In this document: positions 10,201 to 16,978 of the stretch, in pieces
How the letters are laid out: each line of letters opens with the position of its first letter
Position numbering within the stretch: the stretch's first letter is position 1
Assembly: GCF_030161375.1 (NCBI RefSeq)
Contig: NZ_BSSQ01000018.1
Span: 124,001-188,000 of the forward strand
Reading direction: 5' to 3'
Source of the DNA: Paenibacillus glycanilyticus
Lineage (GTDB): Bacteria; Bacillota; Bacilli; Paenibacillales; Paenibacillaceae
DNA length: 64,000 nt
Translations under genes and position numbers: made by a program
The notes under the pieces: model-generated
What the model saw: only the letters and a program-made list of their open reading frames with translations
What the model was told of the DNA's origin: nothing
Databases searched by the model: none

Positions 10201-10655
10201 ATATCCGAATTGTAACGGATAGCGGCATATTCAAAGGTTTCGCGGACGGCACCTTCCGTCCAAATCAACCGGTAACGCGCGAGGAATTGGCTACCGTAAT
10301 GGTACGTTACTTGAAGCTTGATACTTCGATCCCTATTACGCCGCAATTCGGCGACAGCGAAGACCGCTGGTCTTCCTCCGCGATTGAAGCGTTGTTCCGC
10401 AACGGCCTGACAACAGGTTATCCGGACGGCACTTTCCAGCCGGGCAAAGACATCATCCGTCTCGAAGCGGTAACGTTAATTAACCGTCTTCTGTACAGAG
10501 GACCGCTGACCGACGTTGAACCGTCGTTCCCGGATGTGGCGAAGTCCAACTGGGCGTTTGGCCAAGTCGAAGAAGCAACGAGAAGCCACGAAGCTACGCG
10601 TACTTCGGACGGCAACGAACATTTCGTCAAAGCATTGGACGATAACGTGAAATAA
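4218..10655 (+). CDS. Giant SLH-anchored surface protein with nine cadherin-like repeats
   Basis: The 2145-residue protein starts after AAAGGAAGTG with a signal peptide (hydrophobic core LLLLILGIMFAV, likely cut near residue 34). It continues with an N-terminal beta domain (about 35-235), an Ig-like domain (about 250-350), nine tandem 90-residue cadherin/VCBS-like repeats (about 355-1174), a carboxypeptidase-regulatory-like domain (about 1297-1375), a Big_1-like domain (about 1383-1490), more beta domains, a DUF11-like domain (about 1812-1931) and three SLH repeats (about 1940-2100). The SLH motifs read TRGE, TREE and a degenerate IRLE. SLH domains bind pyruvylated wall polymer, so the protein should coat the cell surface as an adhesin or scaffold (inference). 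There is no sortase signal and no enzyme domain. The first 700 bases are far more AT-rich than the rest. Confidence 0.93.
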   Translation: MLTRTSVITRIALLLLILGIMFAVTHPTATKAAVNVVDIKSNAMNLGTPTLVSGEAGKVGTIYKYTNVITSDGITVDALVTIQEATNGASLSGNKLDNAVTGLNDRFNPWVTTNNGDGSMTLHFEFIDQSTEKSVSIKNFFVTVIDIDGDSESKREFVELSGFASYSINKNSGLSISTNSNGKTQFAGVYPSLPNTTFEYTASMIANYTAPINSMDLVIGNKGKLTDRQFSINFGAPGGTFSNPVQVDNPSSPTINVAIDDGGDGKLTAGVDNIGTVKVSGTTTAGAGQPVTLTVKDSSGTERNYATTVAQGGSYSINLDFSALKYGTITVSADTVNAQGNPAKTATDTTDKVNTAPTAANADFTGNEDQSINQSLNGYGSDINGDPLIYVLQTGPTHGTLTLNANGSFYYSPSANYNGSDSFTYQVNDGSLNSATATVTLHVTPVNDAPVAYDSKKSTVENTPVTGIVTGQDYDSPSLTFEKAQGPANGQLDLQANGSYTYTPNTGYVGTDSFTFTANDGDLSSNTATVTITVTAAPNAAPVAQDGNNSTNEDTPVDGLVSATDSDGNALIYSVVAQPTNGSVTLKQDGTYTYTPNADYNGLDSFTYKVNDGKADSNTATVELTIHAVNDKPVANNSTNSTNENTPVGGTVTGSDVEPGTLTYAIDQPPSHGTLVLNNNGTYTYTPNPNYFGSDSFTFTSSDGELDSDPATVTITINEVNEAPVAQNGTEQTEEDEPLTGIVTATDSDGDSLQYSIVGQPSHGSVTLNPNGTYTYTPASNYSGTDSFTFKANDGSVDSNNAMITITVTPVNDAPTADASSNTTTEDTSVNGSVTGDDVEQSELTYTVATPPAHGTLTLDPDGHYTYTPEPNFNGTDSFTFKANDGSADSTPAVVTITVTPVNDAPSSENSTISTPEDQPVNGKAKASDIDGDTLTYTLVHEPEHGTVLLNPDGTFTYTPNPDYNGPDSFDFKVSDGKLDSSEATVGITVTPVNDAPTASSGSNTTAEDQPVTGTVTGSDVDGTTPTYVIVDEPAHGTVILNPDGTYTYTPDPNYNGSDSFTFKATDGSADSAPAKVDITVNPVNDAPTASGDSIVVESGSSKTDSFKIKDVDGDALTISVETQPAHGTVVIHNDGTYTYTPNAGYGGPDSFTFKAKDATTESDLAEISITVRLLDGWVGNRVITDTTEWTVAPNKPLKLSAVTEVTATAVTATFDFDGPDNGTENDTATLTLANSTTYQTDGYKKWENLQYRLPADAASGAHTVTFASFKNEDALPAEPASKLLNNTYTVIRNVSIDGTVTDRNTRAPIEGATVTLYDPTGTNKVADVTTDASGFYNFPNVRTEHYLIVVEKQGYATRNHVINALPGQAAETTIHQDFELVKYVLKLSANPSSIVGDGQTISKLTAVLTDIDGKPLNDVNINFSASLGTFIGSPNVVTDAAGKATIDYRSSKIEGILSQSVPVTATANDVERSIYAEEQIIITFEPASVTGVVATTDNGKRTILAGAVVKITKDFDGDGIIDFAAEAITDADGKYNIAVPRGDESYNIEVIKTVQVGGQTKEVSFKQTVQVGAVSGNAGEVFPSTKTVTGFLSQKLPTGQNDMLDRDFMNQVIVKLIGPAPSRTEYTAPLTADGVFNIPGLELNTEYEMAILFKIPDADHPGSFKEIIINATDNKGTLPKIKLAANGEMNILNELIDPYGDITDISTHAAINGATVKLYYANTPRNISNGVTPDTEVNLPSIAGFAPNDNANPQTSKDGGKYAYMVYPTTDYYIVTTAPGYIPYTSPTIQVEYAIVRHDIEMTKASVSSGKPNVVVNVSVDKDRQEEGTEGKIKVEYLNNGTKQANGTSVTLTLPEGTTVTNADGGKVEGNKVTWTIGDLNVGDKGARNVVVKYPSINETELLVTIAAEGKASQTLLNPEAAKASVKVLLFATGDETVKHQRYILGFPDGKFKPSQKLTRGELAAIIARLLNGGSTTLKADYKDVPSKHWASGYIRIVTDSGIFKGFADGTFRPNQPVTREELATVMVRYLKLDTSIPITPQFGDSEDRWSSSAIEALFRNGLTTGYPDGTFQPGKDIIRLEAVTLINRLLYRGPLTDVEPSFPDVAKSNWAFGQVEEATRSHEATRTSDGNEHFVKALDDNVK
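5282..7740 (+). repeat. Nine tandem ~273-bp coding repeats (cadherin/Ig-like domains)
   Basis: Each unit opens with a variant of NDAPVA, passes through an HGTxxLNxDGTYTYTP core and DSFTFK.NDG, and ends in ATVTITV.PV. Units 5-8 look closest to each other. Units 1, 2 and 9 are more divergent; unit 9 has lost the E-D motif near its start. Confidence 0.9.
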
Positions 10656-10669
10656 GACCTAATAGGCAT

Positions 10670-10715
10670 AAAGGCCGGCAATCCATTCACTCAAGGACTG
10701 CCGGCCTTTATTTTG
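10670..10715 (+). terminator. Terminator of the SLH surface gene
   Basis: AAAGGCCGGCAATCC pairs with GGACTGCCGGCCTTT (14 of 15) around a 10-base loop and is followed by ATTTTG. Confidence 0.9.
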
Positions 10716-10814
10716 TGAATATTTATTTACGAAATTAGGTATTTAGACTAAACTTACTGATGGTTTATACCGAGATGGAAGTTATACAAATAAATAGGAG
10801 AGTGTTTTACAGCA

Positions 10815-11432
10815 ATGAACGTTACGTATTCAGAACTACGCACAAGAGCAAGGCATAGTCTGCAGGGCAATTGGGGCAAATCGGTTTTGGCCCTTATCGT
10901 GTATGGGTTGGTTGGCTTCTTAATCGGACTGCTCGACCTCATTCCGGTTGTAGGCTACATCATTCAGTTATTGACTAGCGGCGCCTTGTCGCTTGGATTA
11001 ATTATTTTCTTTGTTGGCATCGCCAGACAAGAAGGACCGCCAATCAGCGAAATCTTCGGCGGATTCTCTCATTTCATTAAAGCTTTTTGCGTCTATTTCT
11101 TCATGACCCTATTTACGGTTTTGTGGTCGCTTTTGCTCATTATTCCCGGTATTATCGCGTATCTTTCTTATTCTCAAGCCTATTACATTCTGCAAGACAA
11201 TCCGGACATTGGCGCGCTTGAAGCCATCCGCCGCAGCAAACAATTAATGAAGGGCCGTAAATGGAAATTTTTCGTTCTTAACCTTACTTTTATCGGCTGG
11301 GCACTGCTTGCTCTTCTCACGTTTGGCATCGGTTTCCTATGGCTCTCGCCCTATATTTTCGTCACGCAAGCGCATTTCTACGACGAGATTACGGGCCGGA
11401 CAACGCCTCCTCCTCATCCAGACTCTTTCTAA
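10815..11432 (+). CDS. DUF975 family membrane protein (copy 1)
   Basis: 205 residues with the DUF975 N-terminal signature YSELRTRAR followed by GNWGKSV, then about five transmembrane helices with a Gly/Pro-rich kink in LLLIIPGIIAY, and a short polar tail ending PHPDSF. The family has no established function; members are small polytopic membrane proteins of Firmicutes. The RBS is AGGAGAGTG, rather far from the ATG. It forms a single-gene unit with its own terminator. A close paralogue of the same length and the same PDSF ending lies at 47937-48554, so a duplication is likely. Confidence 0.88.
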   Translation: MNVTYSELRTRARHSLQGNWGKSVLALIVYGLVGFLIGLLDLIPVVGYIIQLLTSGALSLGLIIFFVGIARQEGPPISEIFGGFSHFIKAFCVYFFMTLFTVLWSLLLIIPGIIAYLSYSQAYYILQDNPDIGALEAIRRSKQLMKGRKWKFFVLNLTFIGWALLALLTFGIGFLWLSPYIFVTQAHFYDEITGRTTPPPHPDSF

Positions 11433-11437
11433 ACGTT

Positions 11438-11487
11438 AAAGGGCAGTTCCAAAAACCATTCGGTTGAAGGAACTGCCCTTTTCTTTT
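11438..11487. terminator. Bidirectional terminator between DUF975 and the siderophore receptor
   Basis: AAAGGGCAGTTCC pairs perfectly with GGAACTGCCCTTT around an 18-base loop. TTCTTTT follows on the plus strand; an A-rich start gives a T-run for the convergent gene. Confidence 0.88.
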
Positions 11488-11491
11488 CACC

Positions 11492-12499
11492 CTACTTCTG
11501 AAGTGCCTCAAGCACCGCTTTAACTCCGTAGCTGTTGCCGATTGGTCCATAACCCAGCGCCAGCTCGCCGTTGATGCTATACACATGGTTGTTCGCCACG
11601 GCCTTCAGCTTCTTGTAAACCTCGCTGTCTTTCCACTGATCGGTCGCCGCAGGAAGCGTCTTGTCGCTGTAATTGAAGTAACCGAGGAACAGATAATCCG
11701 GATCCAAAGCGCTAAGTCCCTCGAGACTAATCTTCTCTCCATCGGCCATGTTATCCGAGGTTGGGGCTTTCAAACCCATTCCTTCATAATATTGCTTCGT
11801 ATAGTTGGTGCCTTGCAGCCAAACTTCATTCTCGCGAACTTGAACGAAAGCTACGTTCCCACCCAGAGTAGCCAGCTTCTCTTTCGCTGCCGCCAATTCT
11901 GCTTGGTACTGGGACACATATTGCTCCGCGACATCCTCTTGACCTAGAATTTCTCCGAATTTCGTAACGAGCGAAGGCCAGTCCGACCATACATCCGTTT
12001 GCTGCTCGTCAATCATAACCGTTGGCGCAATCTTCGCCAGATCCGCGGCGATATCCTTATTAACCGCATTGCCGGCAATAATGAGATCCGGCGCATAAGC
12101 AAGCAGCTTCTCCAAATTCACTTGCGTGTTCTCGCCAACAATTTGAATATCTTTTATTTTATCGACATAAGGCTTGTACTCATCGGAATGAATCACGGAT
12201 TGCTTCTCGGTGAAAGGCAAAGCCAGACCTACCGAATCCAAGTTGAACAGAAGCAGGGAATCCGCATAACCCCAATGCACGACCGCGACTTTTTTCGGCT
12301 CCGCTTTGATGGTCACCTCGCCATTCGCATCTTTGATCGTACGCGGGTATTTAGCCGCTTCCGGCGTATCCGGCGTACTTGTCGCTTCGCTTGTCTGACT
12401 GGCGTTATTGCTATTGCCTCCGTTGTTGTTGCCGCAGGCGCCAAGCAGCAAAATAAGGCTTAAAGCCATTAATAAAGTAGGAATCCATTTCGCTTTCAT
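11492..12499 (-). CDS. Ferric-siderophore ABC transporter substrate-binding lipoprotein
   Basis: 335 residues. The lipoprotein signal ends LLLGAC with the lipidated Cys at residue 22, followed by an Asn/Ser/Thr-rich linker and a class III (FecB/FhuD/BtuF type) binding domain of two lobes joined by a long helix. Typical pieces are KKVAVVHWGYADSLL, LLAYAPDLIIAGN and LDPDYLFLGY. It would bind a ferric siderophore outside the membrane and pass it to FecCD-type permeases such as those at 13545-15659. A Fur box sits 28 bases upstream of the start, so iron repression is expected. The AraC gene upstream on the same strand may activate it. The ligand is unknown. Confidence 0.92.
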   Translation of the reverse strand: MKAKWIPTLLMALSLILLLGACGNNNGGNSNNASQTSEATSTPDTPEAAKYPRTIKDANGEVTIKAEPKKVAVVHWGYADSLLLFNLDSVGLALPFTEKQSVIHSDEYKPYVDKIKDIQIVGENTQVNLEKLLAYAPDLIIAGNAVNKDIAADLAKIAPTVMIDEQQTDVWSDWPSLVTKFGEILGQEDVAEQYVSQYQAELAAAKEKLATLGGNVAFVQVRENEVWLQGTNYTKQYYEGMGLKAPTSDNMADGEKISLEGLSALDPDYLFLGYFNYSDKTLPAATDQWKDSEVYKKLKAVANNHVYSINGELALGYGPIGNSYGVKAVLEALQK

Positions 12500-12526
12500 T
12501 GTTCAATCCCTTTCCCGAATCTGATA

Positions 12527-12545
12527 GATAACAATTATCATTATC
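12527..12545 (-). promoter_or_regulatory. Fur box upstream of the 11492 receptor
   Basis: The 19-base element GATAACAATTATCATTATC matches the classic Fur palindrome GATAATGATAATCATTATC closely when read on the minus strand. Confidence 0.85.
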
Positions 12546-12651
12546 AATGAAATCGTATCATTCTCCTTTGCGAAAGCAAATAGATAAATTCCCGTTTCTA
12601 TGATGGACGATTTCGCTTTTCCTGAAAACCAAAGTGAAAACTAATACATTG

Positions 12652-13467
12652 TTAGAATTGAAAAAAGCCCGGCGACGATCCCTTATGCTTCTTGAACAAC
12701 CGGCTGAAATAATACGCATCCTGATAACCCACGCTTATCGCCACGGCCGCTACCGTGAACTGACCCGTCATGAGCAGCTCGTGCGCCCTGTTGAGGCGGT
12801 ATTGAATAAGATAATCGATAGGTCCAATCCCGGTGTAACGCTGGAACAAGGAGGAGAAATATTTCGGTTTCAGGCCAAAACGCTCCGCGAGTTGATGCAA
12901 CGTAATCGGTTCGTCGAAATGATCATGGATGTAGGCGGTAGCTTCTTCAACGAGCGAATAACTCGATTTGTTCAGCTGCATCCGTTCGGATTGCAGGATC
13001 CGGTTAATCAACTGGTAGAACAACGTTTTTTTCTCCAGCAGCATCATCGTATCCGGCGATGAAGAAGCTTTTTGCAGCTTCTCGAGCAGTTGTACCAGCT
13101 CCGGACTTTGCGGCGGAGTTTGCAGCATCTGCACTTCCATTAACCGCTGGGCGTTCTCCGTTCCGATGCGCACGGGAATATAATGCAAGAGCCCGTATTC
13201 AAACCCTTGACTACCGGTATGAATTTCGAGCTTCTTCTGCATGCCGCCAAGCAATACCTTCCCCGGCTCAAGCTTGAAGCGCTCCGTGTCGTTAAAAATA
13301 AACTCGGCCTGCCCGCGCAGACTTATAATAACGGCGCATTTCGTTGTCGGGCGGTCCACGTGGCCATCATAAATTGTGCTGGCTTCCATCTCCGTCCGGT
13401 ACACGCCAAATACTTCTACAGGCTGCTTCACGAAAGCCTGGGCTAATTCTTCATGCGGATAAGCCAT
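12652..13467 (-). CDS. AraC family transcriptional regulator of the siderophore locus
   Basis: 271 residues: an N-terminal cupin-like sensing domain (about 10-150) and a C-terminal double helix-turn-helix (about 170-270), recognisable from ITLHQLAERFGLKPKYFSSL, then VAAVAISVGYQDAYYFSRLF and the closing FKKHKGSSPGFFQF. An earlier ATG exists at 13494, but AAGGAG lies 9 bases before the ATG at 13465-13467, giving MAYPHEELAQ. It sits between the siderophore permeases and a siderophore receptor, all on one strand. A role as local activator of iron uptake, as for Btr or YbtA-type regulators, is likely but inferred. A terminator separates it from the permease genes. Confidence 0.88.
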   Translation of the reverse strand: MAYPHEELAQAFVKQPVEVFGVYRTEMEASTIYDGHVDRPTTKCAVIISLRGQAEFIFNDTERFKLEPGKVLLGGMQKKLEIHTGSQGFEYGLLHYIPVRIGTENAQRLMEVQMLQTPPQSPELVQLLEKLQKASSSPDTMMLLEKKTLFYQLINRILQSERMQLNKSSYSLVEEATAYIHDHFDEPITLHQLAERFGLKPKYFSSLFQRYTGIGPIDYLIQYRLNRAHELLMTGQFTVAAVAISVGYQDAYYFSRLFKKHKGSSPGFFQF

Positions 13468-13492
13468 CCCGTCACGCTCCTTCATTAAGTGC

Positions 13493-13533
13493 AAAAAGCC
13501 GGCCAGCCTCGGATGAGGTCTAACCGGCTTTGA
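13493..13533 (-). terminator. Terminator after the siderophore permeases
   Basis: On the minus strand AAAGCCGG and CCGGCTTT pair around a segment that contains an inner CCTC/GAGG stem, followed by TTTTTG. The T-run abuts the AraC translation start region. Confidence 0.75.
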
Positions 13534-13544
13534 TCATCTACCGC

Positions 13545-14579
13545 TTATCCTTTTGTCCGGAACATCAAGTAGAGGAAATAGGGAGCCCCGATAACCGCAA
13601 CAACAATGCCTGTCGGTATTTCCGACGGCTGCAGGATCCATCTGCCGAGCGTATCGGCTACTAACACCAAGAGCCCGCCCACTAGCGCGGTTGTCGGAAG
13701 CAACGTTTGATACCGTTGCCCCACCAGACGCCTTGCCAAATGAGGCGCGATGAGCCCAACAAAACCGATGCTGCCGCTTACGGCTACGCAAGAGCTTGCT
13801 AGACCAACAGCTGCGGCTAGCAGCCAAATCTGCTGTTTGGCAACGGCCGCGCCAAGACCTGTAGCGAGCGGTGCGCCAAGGTTAAGGACATTAATCGTCT
13901 GCGACTTGAAATAAACAAACGGAAGCAACACAACAATAAATGGAAGTAAAGCACTCACGTAATTCCAGTCTTTGCTCCAAATACTGCCCGCCAGCCACGT
14001 CTGCACAAATTGGAACTGCTCCGGATTGATCCGCAGGGACACTAGGATGGTTACCGCAGAGAAACCCGAGCTGATCGCTACGCCGTTCAACACCAGCCGG
14101 TTAGACGATAATCCCTTATGCCTGCGGTAGGAGATCATGAAGACTAGCAATGCGGCAACGCCTCCGCCAAGCCAAGCAAGGATCGGAAGCAAATACACGG
14201 GCGCTGAAGTCGGAGCCGAATAAAACGCCACGTAGAGCAAAATGACCATGCCCGCGCCGGAGTTAATCCCGATAATCCCCGGATCGGCAAGCGCGTTGCG
14301 CGTTAATGCCTGAAGAACGGCACCGGATACGGCAAGGCCCATGCCGATTAGAATGGCGATCAGAATACGCGGCAGCCGGAAGTCAAACAACACGAGATGC
14401 TGCTGGTCCGTTCCGTAGCCAACCAGCGTTTTGATCACGTCAAGCGGGGACATTCGGATGACCCCGGTATTCATACTAATAAGAAAAGCAACGATAATAC
14501 CGATAAACAATACGGAGATCACAAAGATGCTGCGGCGTGTTCTGCGTACTTCTGCTAATGACATGAATGTTCCTTTCAT
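13545..14579 (-). CDS. FecCD-type siderophore ABC transporter permease (distal)
   Basis: 344 residues with about ten transmembrane helices and FecCD landmarks: LPRILIAILIGMGLAVSGAV, the NPLAD-equivalent segment NALADPGIIGINSGAGM, and GFVGLIAPHLARRLVG, the cytoplasmic loop that contacts the ATPase. It would pair with the permease just upstream (4 bases between stop and start region) as a heterodimer moving ferric siderophore inward. The first ATG (14579) has GGAGGGAG far upstream; an ATG five codons later has AAAGGA 6 bases before it and may be the true start. No ATPase gene is present, so a shared YusV/FecE-type ATPase elsewhere is inferred. Confidence 0.93.
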   Translation of the reverse strand: MKGTFMSLAEVRRTRRSIFVISVLFIGIIVAFLISMNTGVIRMSPLDVIKTLVGYGTDQQHLVLFDFRLPRILIAILIGMGLAVSGAVLQALTRNALADPGIIGINSGAGMVILLYVAFYSAPTSAPVYLLPILAWLGGGVAALLVFMISYRRHKGLSSNRLVLNGVAISSGFSAVTILVSLRINPEQFQFVQTWLAGSIWSKDWNYVSALLPFIVVLLPFVYFKSQTINVLNLGAPLATGLGAAVAKQQIWLLAAAVGLASSCVAVSGSIGFVGLIAPHLARRLVGQRYQTLLPTTALVGGLLVLVADTLGRWILQPSEIPTGIVVAVIGAPYFLYLMFRTKG

Positions 14580-14582
14580 CGG

Positions 14583-15659
14583 TTACAGCTCCCTCCTTTC
14601 CTTGTTGGCAAGGTACAGGAAGAACGGAACGCCGATTACCGCAATCATGGAACCGATCGGCGTCTCAAACGGAGGATTGACCGTTCTTGCCGCCAGATCC
14701 GCGAGCACAACAACAAGCGCGCCTAGTACCGCTGAAGTAGGAATAATCCACTTATAATCTACGCCAACCAGCTTGCGCGCCACATGCGGTACCAAAAGAC
14801 CGATAAACGATACCGCCCCCGCTACCGAGACGGCCGAACCTGCCAGCATAATGACAATAATGACGCCGGCCAGCTTCACCGGACCTGTCCGAAGACCAAG
14901 ACCTTTGGATACTTCTTCACCGAGGCTGAGCATGGTAATGGATCTGGACAATGCTATCGCCGCAGCAAGCGCCACAAGCACCCACGGGAACATAATCTTA
15001 AGCTGCTCCCAGCGGATGCCGGCCACGCCTCCCGCATACCAGAACGCAAGCTCTTGCCCAATCTTGAAGTACAACGCTATTCCTTCGCTTAATGCCGTTA
15101 ACAGCGCAGACAACGTTACGCCGGCAAGCACCATCCGCATGGGCGTCAGTCCCCCGCGCACGGATGCGCCAAGCGCAACGACGATAACGGTGCTCACAGC
15201 CGCGCCTAGAAACGAGAACATAATAATATACGGATAAGAAAGACCGGGTGCAAACGCGAAGCACAAAGCAAGGGCAAACCCTGCTCCCGAGTTCAAACCA
15301 AGCAGACCCGAGTCGGCCAGCGGATTGCGCGTCATGCCTTGCATAAGCGCGCCCGCTACGGCAAACGCGCTGCCTACCAGCATGCAGCCGAGTACCCGTG
15401 GCAAACGAAGCTCTTGAATAACTTGATGTTCCTTCAGGTCGGGATTGAAATGGAATATAGCTTCCCATACGGTCAAGAATTTAATATCCATCGCGCCAAA
15501 CGAAACGGATAATCCTAACGCAAGCACCAGCGCAATAAGGCCGCCGAAAATAATCAATATTGCCGTCAGCGGACGGGAATACAGCCGCTCCATCTCATCC
15601 CCAGCCGATGGTGCTTCCGGTTCAACTTGCGGTTTATGTAGCCTAGCGTTATCAGCCAT
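14583..15659 (-). CDS. FecCD-type siderophore ABC transporter permease (proximal)
   Basis: 358 residues; a charged N-terminal tail of about 30 residues precedes ten helices. FecCD signatures are LPRVLGCMLVGSAFAVAGAL, NPLADSGLLGLNSGAGFAL and FIGLLVPHVARKLVG. It is the first of two adjacent permeases, and its stop almost touches the next start, so they form one translational unit. Upstream lies a hairpin with a T-run that would weaken transcription coming from the receptor gene at 15776-16789. The start ATG has GGAG 10 bases upstream. It is expected to form the membrane channel for one or more of the three siderophore receptors in this window. Confidence 0.93.
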   Translation of the reverse strand: MADNARLHKPQVEPEAPSAGDEMERLYSRPLTAILIIFGGLIALVLALGLSVSFGAMDIKFLTVWEAIFHFNPDLKEHQVIQELRLPRVLGCMLVGSAFAVAGALMQGMTRNPLADSGLLGLNSGAGFALALCFAFAPGLSYPYIIMFSFLGAAVSTVIVVALGASVRGGLTPMRMVLAGVTLSALLTALSEGIALYFKIGQELAFWYAGGVAGIRWEQLKIMFPWVLVALAAAIALSRSITMLSLGEEVSKGLGLRTGPVKLAGVIIVIMLAGSAVSVAGAVSFIGLLVPHVARKLVGVDYKWIIPTSAVLGALVVVLADLAARTVNPPFETPIGSMIAVIGVPFFLYLANKERREL

Positions 15660-15726
15660 AACGTCTTATCTCCACTCCACATGAAATAATTGCAACAAGC
15701 TTGAAACTTATAAATTATTAGAACTG

Positions 15727-15749
15727 AAAAAAAGGGAGCAGCAGCTCCC
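15727..15749 (-). terminator. Intercistronic terminator/attenuator between receptor and permeases
   Basis: On the minus strand GGGAGC-TGCT-GCTCCC is a perfect 6-bp stem with a tetraloop followed by seven T. It lies between two genes of what otherwise looks like one operon, so it probably sets a high receptor-to-permease ratio. Confidence 0.8.
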
Positions 15750-15775
15750 CTCTTTCTCTACTACTCATTATTTCA

Positions 15776-16789
15776 TTATTTCACAATGTCTTTCAAGATA
15801 TTATCGATCATTTGCGAGCTTGCAACCGGTCCATAGTAGAGCCAGCTGGAAGAACCTTGACCGTCATATTCATAGACATGGCCGTTCTTAACTGCCGGGA
15901 TGGATTGCCAGATCGGATCTTTCAGCGCTTCGGAACCCGTGCCCTTGTCGCTGTTGATCAGAATCAGTTGGTCAGCGTCCAGGTCGGCAAGCTTCTCAAG
16001 CGAGATCGCGTTCCAGTTGCCAGTTCCGGCTGCGGAGATTTCTTTCACGACTGCCGGTACTTTCAGGCCAAGATCGTTGTACAATACAGCGCCGCTCGAC
16101 AGCTTGTCGCTTACAACGTAGAAGTTGTTTTGCACGAGCCAGATTGCCGCAACGGATTGGTCGGGAATAGCGGCTTGCAGTTTTGTTTTTGCGTCAGCTG
16201 CTTTGGCTTCGTAATCGTCAAGCACCTTCTGCGCTTGGTCTTTCTTCTGCAGCACCTCGCCGATCTTCAGAAGAGCTTTGCGCCAGTCGCTGTTCACTTC
16301 ATCGCCAAGAACAAAGGTAGGCGCGATTTTCGAGTACTGCTCGTATTTGCCGCCTTCAACCGTGCTGTTTGGTCCCATGATCAGCAGGTCGGGCGTAAAG
16401 CTGGTTACCGCTTCGAAAGGAAGATCGTATGCAATTGTCGGGATGTCTTTCAGATCGTTTTGCAAGTAGTCCTGAATGCCGTTTGTAACGCTCCATTGCG
16501 CAACCGGCTTCACGCCAAGCGCAACCAGATAATCTTCCAGGTAGGAAGCAATAATTCTTTGCGGATTAGCCGGGATTGTTACTTCGTTGCCCATGCCGTC
16601 AGTCAGCTTTTGCTCGGTTTGCGCAGCAGCCGTTTCCGTTGCTTCCGGAGATGGAGACGCGCTTTCCGTCGCCGCCGCGTTATTTGTTCCTTCGTTATTC
16701 TCTTTATTTCCTCCGCATGCCGCAAGCACAAGCGAAAGAATCATTACGCTCATAAGTACAACTACTAGTTTTTTACTCTTTCCAAGCAC
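15776..16789 (-). CDS. Ferric-siderophore substrate-binding lipoprotein, first gene of the uptake operon
   Basis: 337 residues; the lipobox VLAAC gives Cys 25, followed by a low-complexity Asn/Ala/Glu/Thr linker and a class III periplasmic-binding-type domain with TIPANPQRIIASYLEDYLVA, the ALGVKPVA turn and a C-terminal VKNGHVYEYDG segment. The start is GTG with GGGGGA 7 bases before it; the ATG in the same area is in another frame. It should capture a ferric siderophore for the two permeases immediately downstream. A Fur box lies about 63 bases upstream of the start. It is only a distant relative of the 11492 and 52261 receptors by eye, so the three may take different siderophores. Confidence 0.92.
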   Translation of the reverse strand: MLGKSKKLVVVLMSVMILSLVLAACGGNKENNEGTNNAAATESASPSPEATETAAAQTEQKLTDGMGNEVTIPANPQRIIASYLEDYLVALGVKPVAQWSVTNGIQDYLQNDLKDIPTIAYDLPFEAVTSFTPDLLIMGPNSTVEGGKYEQYSKIAPTFVLGDEVNSDWRKALLKIGEVLQKKDQAQKVLDDYEAKAADAKTKLQAAIPDQSVAAIWLVQNNFYVVSDKLSSGAVLYNDLGLKVPAVVKEISAAGTGNWNAISLEKLADLDADQLILINSDKGTGSEALKDPIWQSIPAVKNGHVYEYDGQGSSSWLYYGPVASSQMIDNILKDIVK

Positions 16790-16851
16790 AAATACATCCC
16801 CCTAAAAGCTGTTATGTTATTTTCTCGTTTTCTCGTTTCGACTAAAGTGAT

Positions 16852-16870
16852 GATAACAATTCTCATTATC
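16852..16870 (-). promoter_or_regulatory. Fur box of the siderophore uptake operon
   Basis: GATAACAATTCTCATTATC is a 19-base near-palindrome matching the Fur consensus, placed in the promoter region of the minus-strand receptor operon. Confidence 0.85.
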
Positions 16871-16904
16871 AAAGTCAATCCTTAATTATAGGATCTTATA
16901 TAAG

Positions 16905-16960
16905 AAAACCTCCAAGCGAGGCAGCCTAAGATGAACGGCCACGCTTGGAGGTTTATTTTT
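16905..16960. terminator. Terminator after the sugar permeases
   Basis: AAACCTCCAAGCG pairs perfectly with CGCTTGGAGGTTT around a 23-base loop. Read on the minus strand it ends in TTTTCTTATA after the permease gene stop; on the plus strand it ends TATTTTT. Confidence 0.85.
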
Positions 16961-16978
16961 GCCTAATTGGTTCCCAAA

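Noticed and set aside
15812..16768. 318-residue plus-strand frame
   Set aside because: Antisense of the siderophore receptor, which has a lipobox, RBS and Fur box; the plus-strand product is Phe/Arg/Val-rich without motifs.
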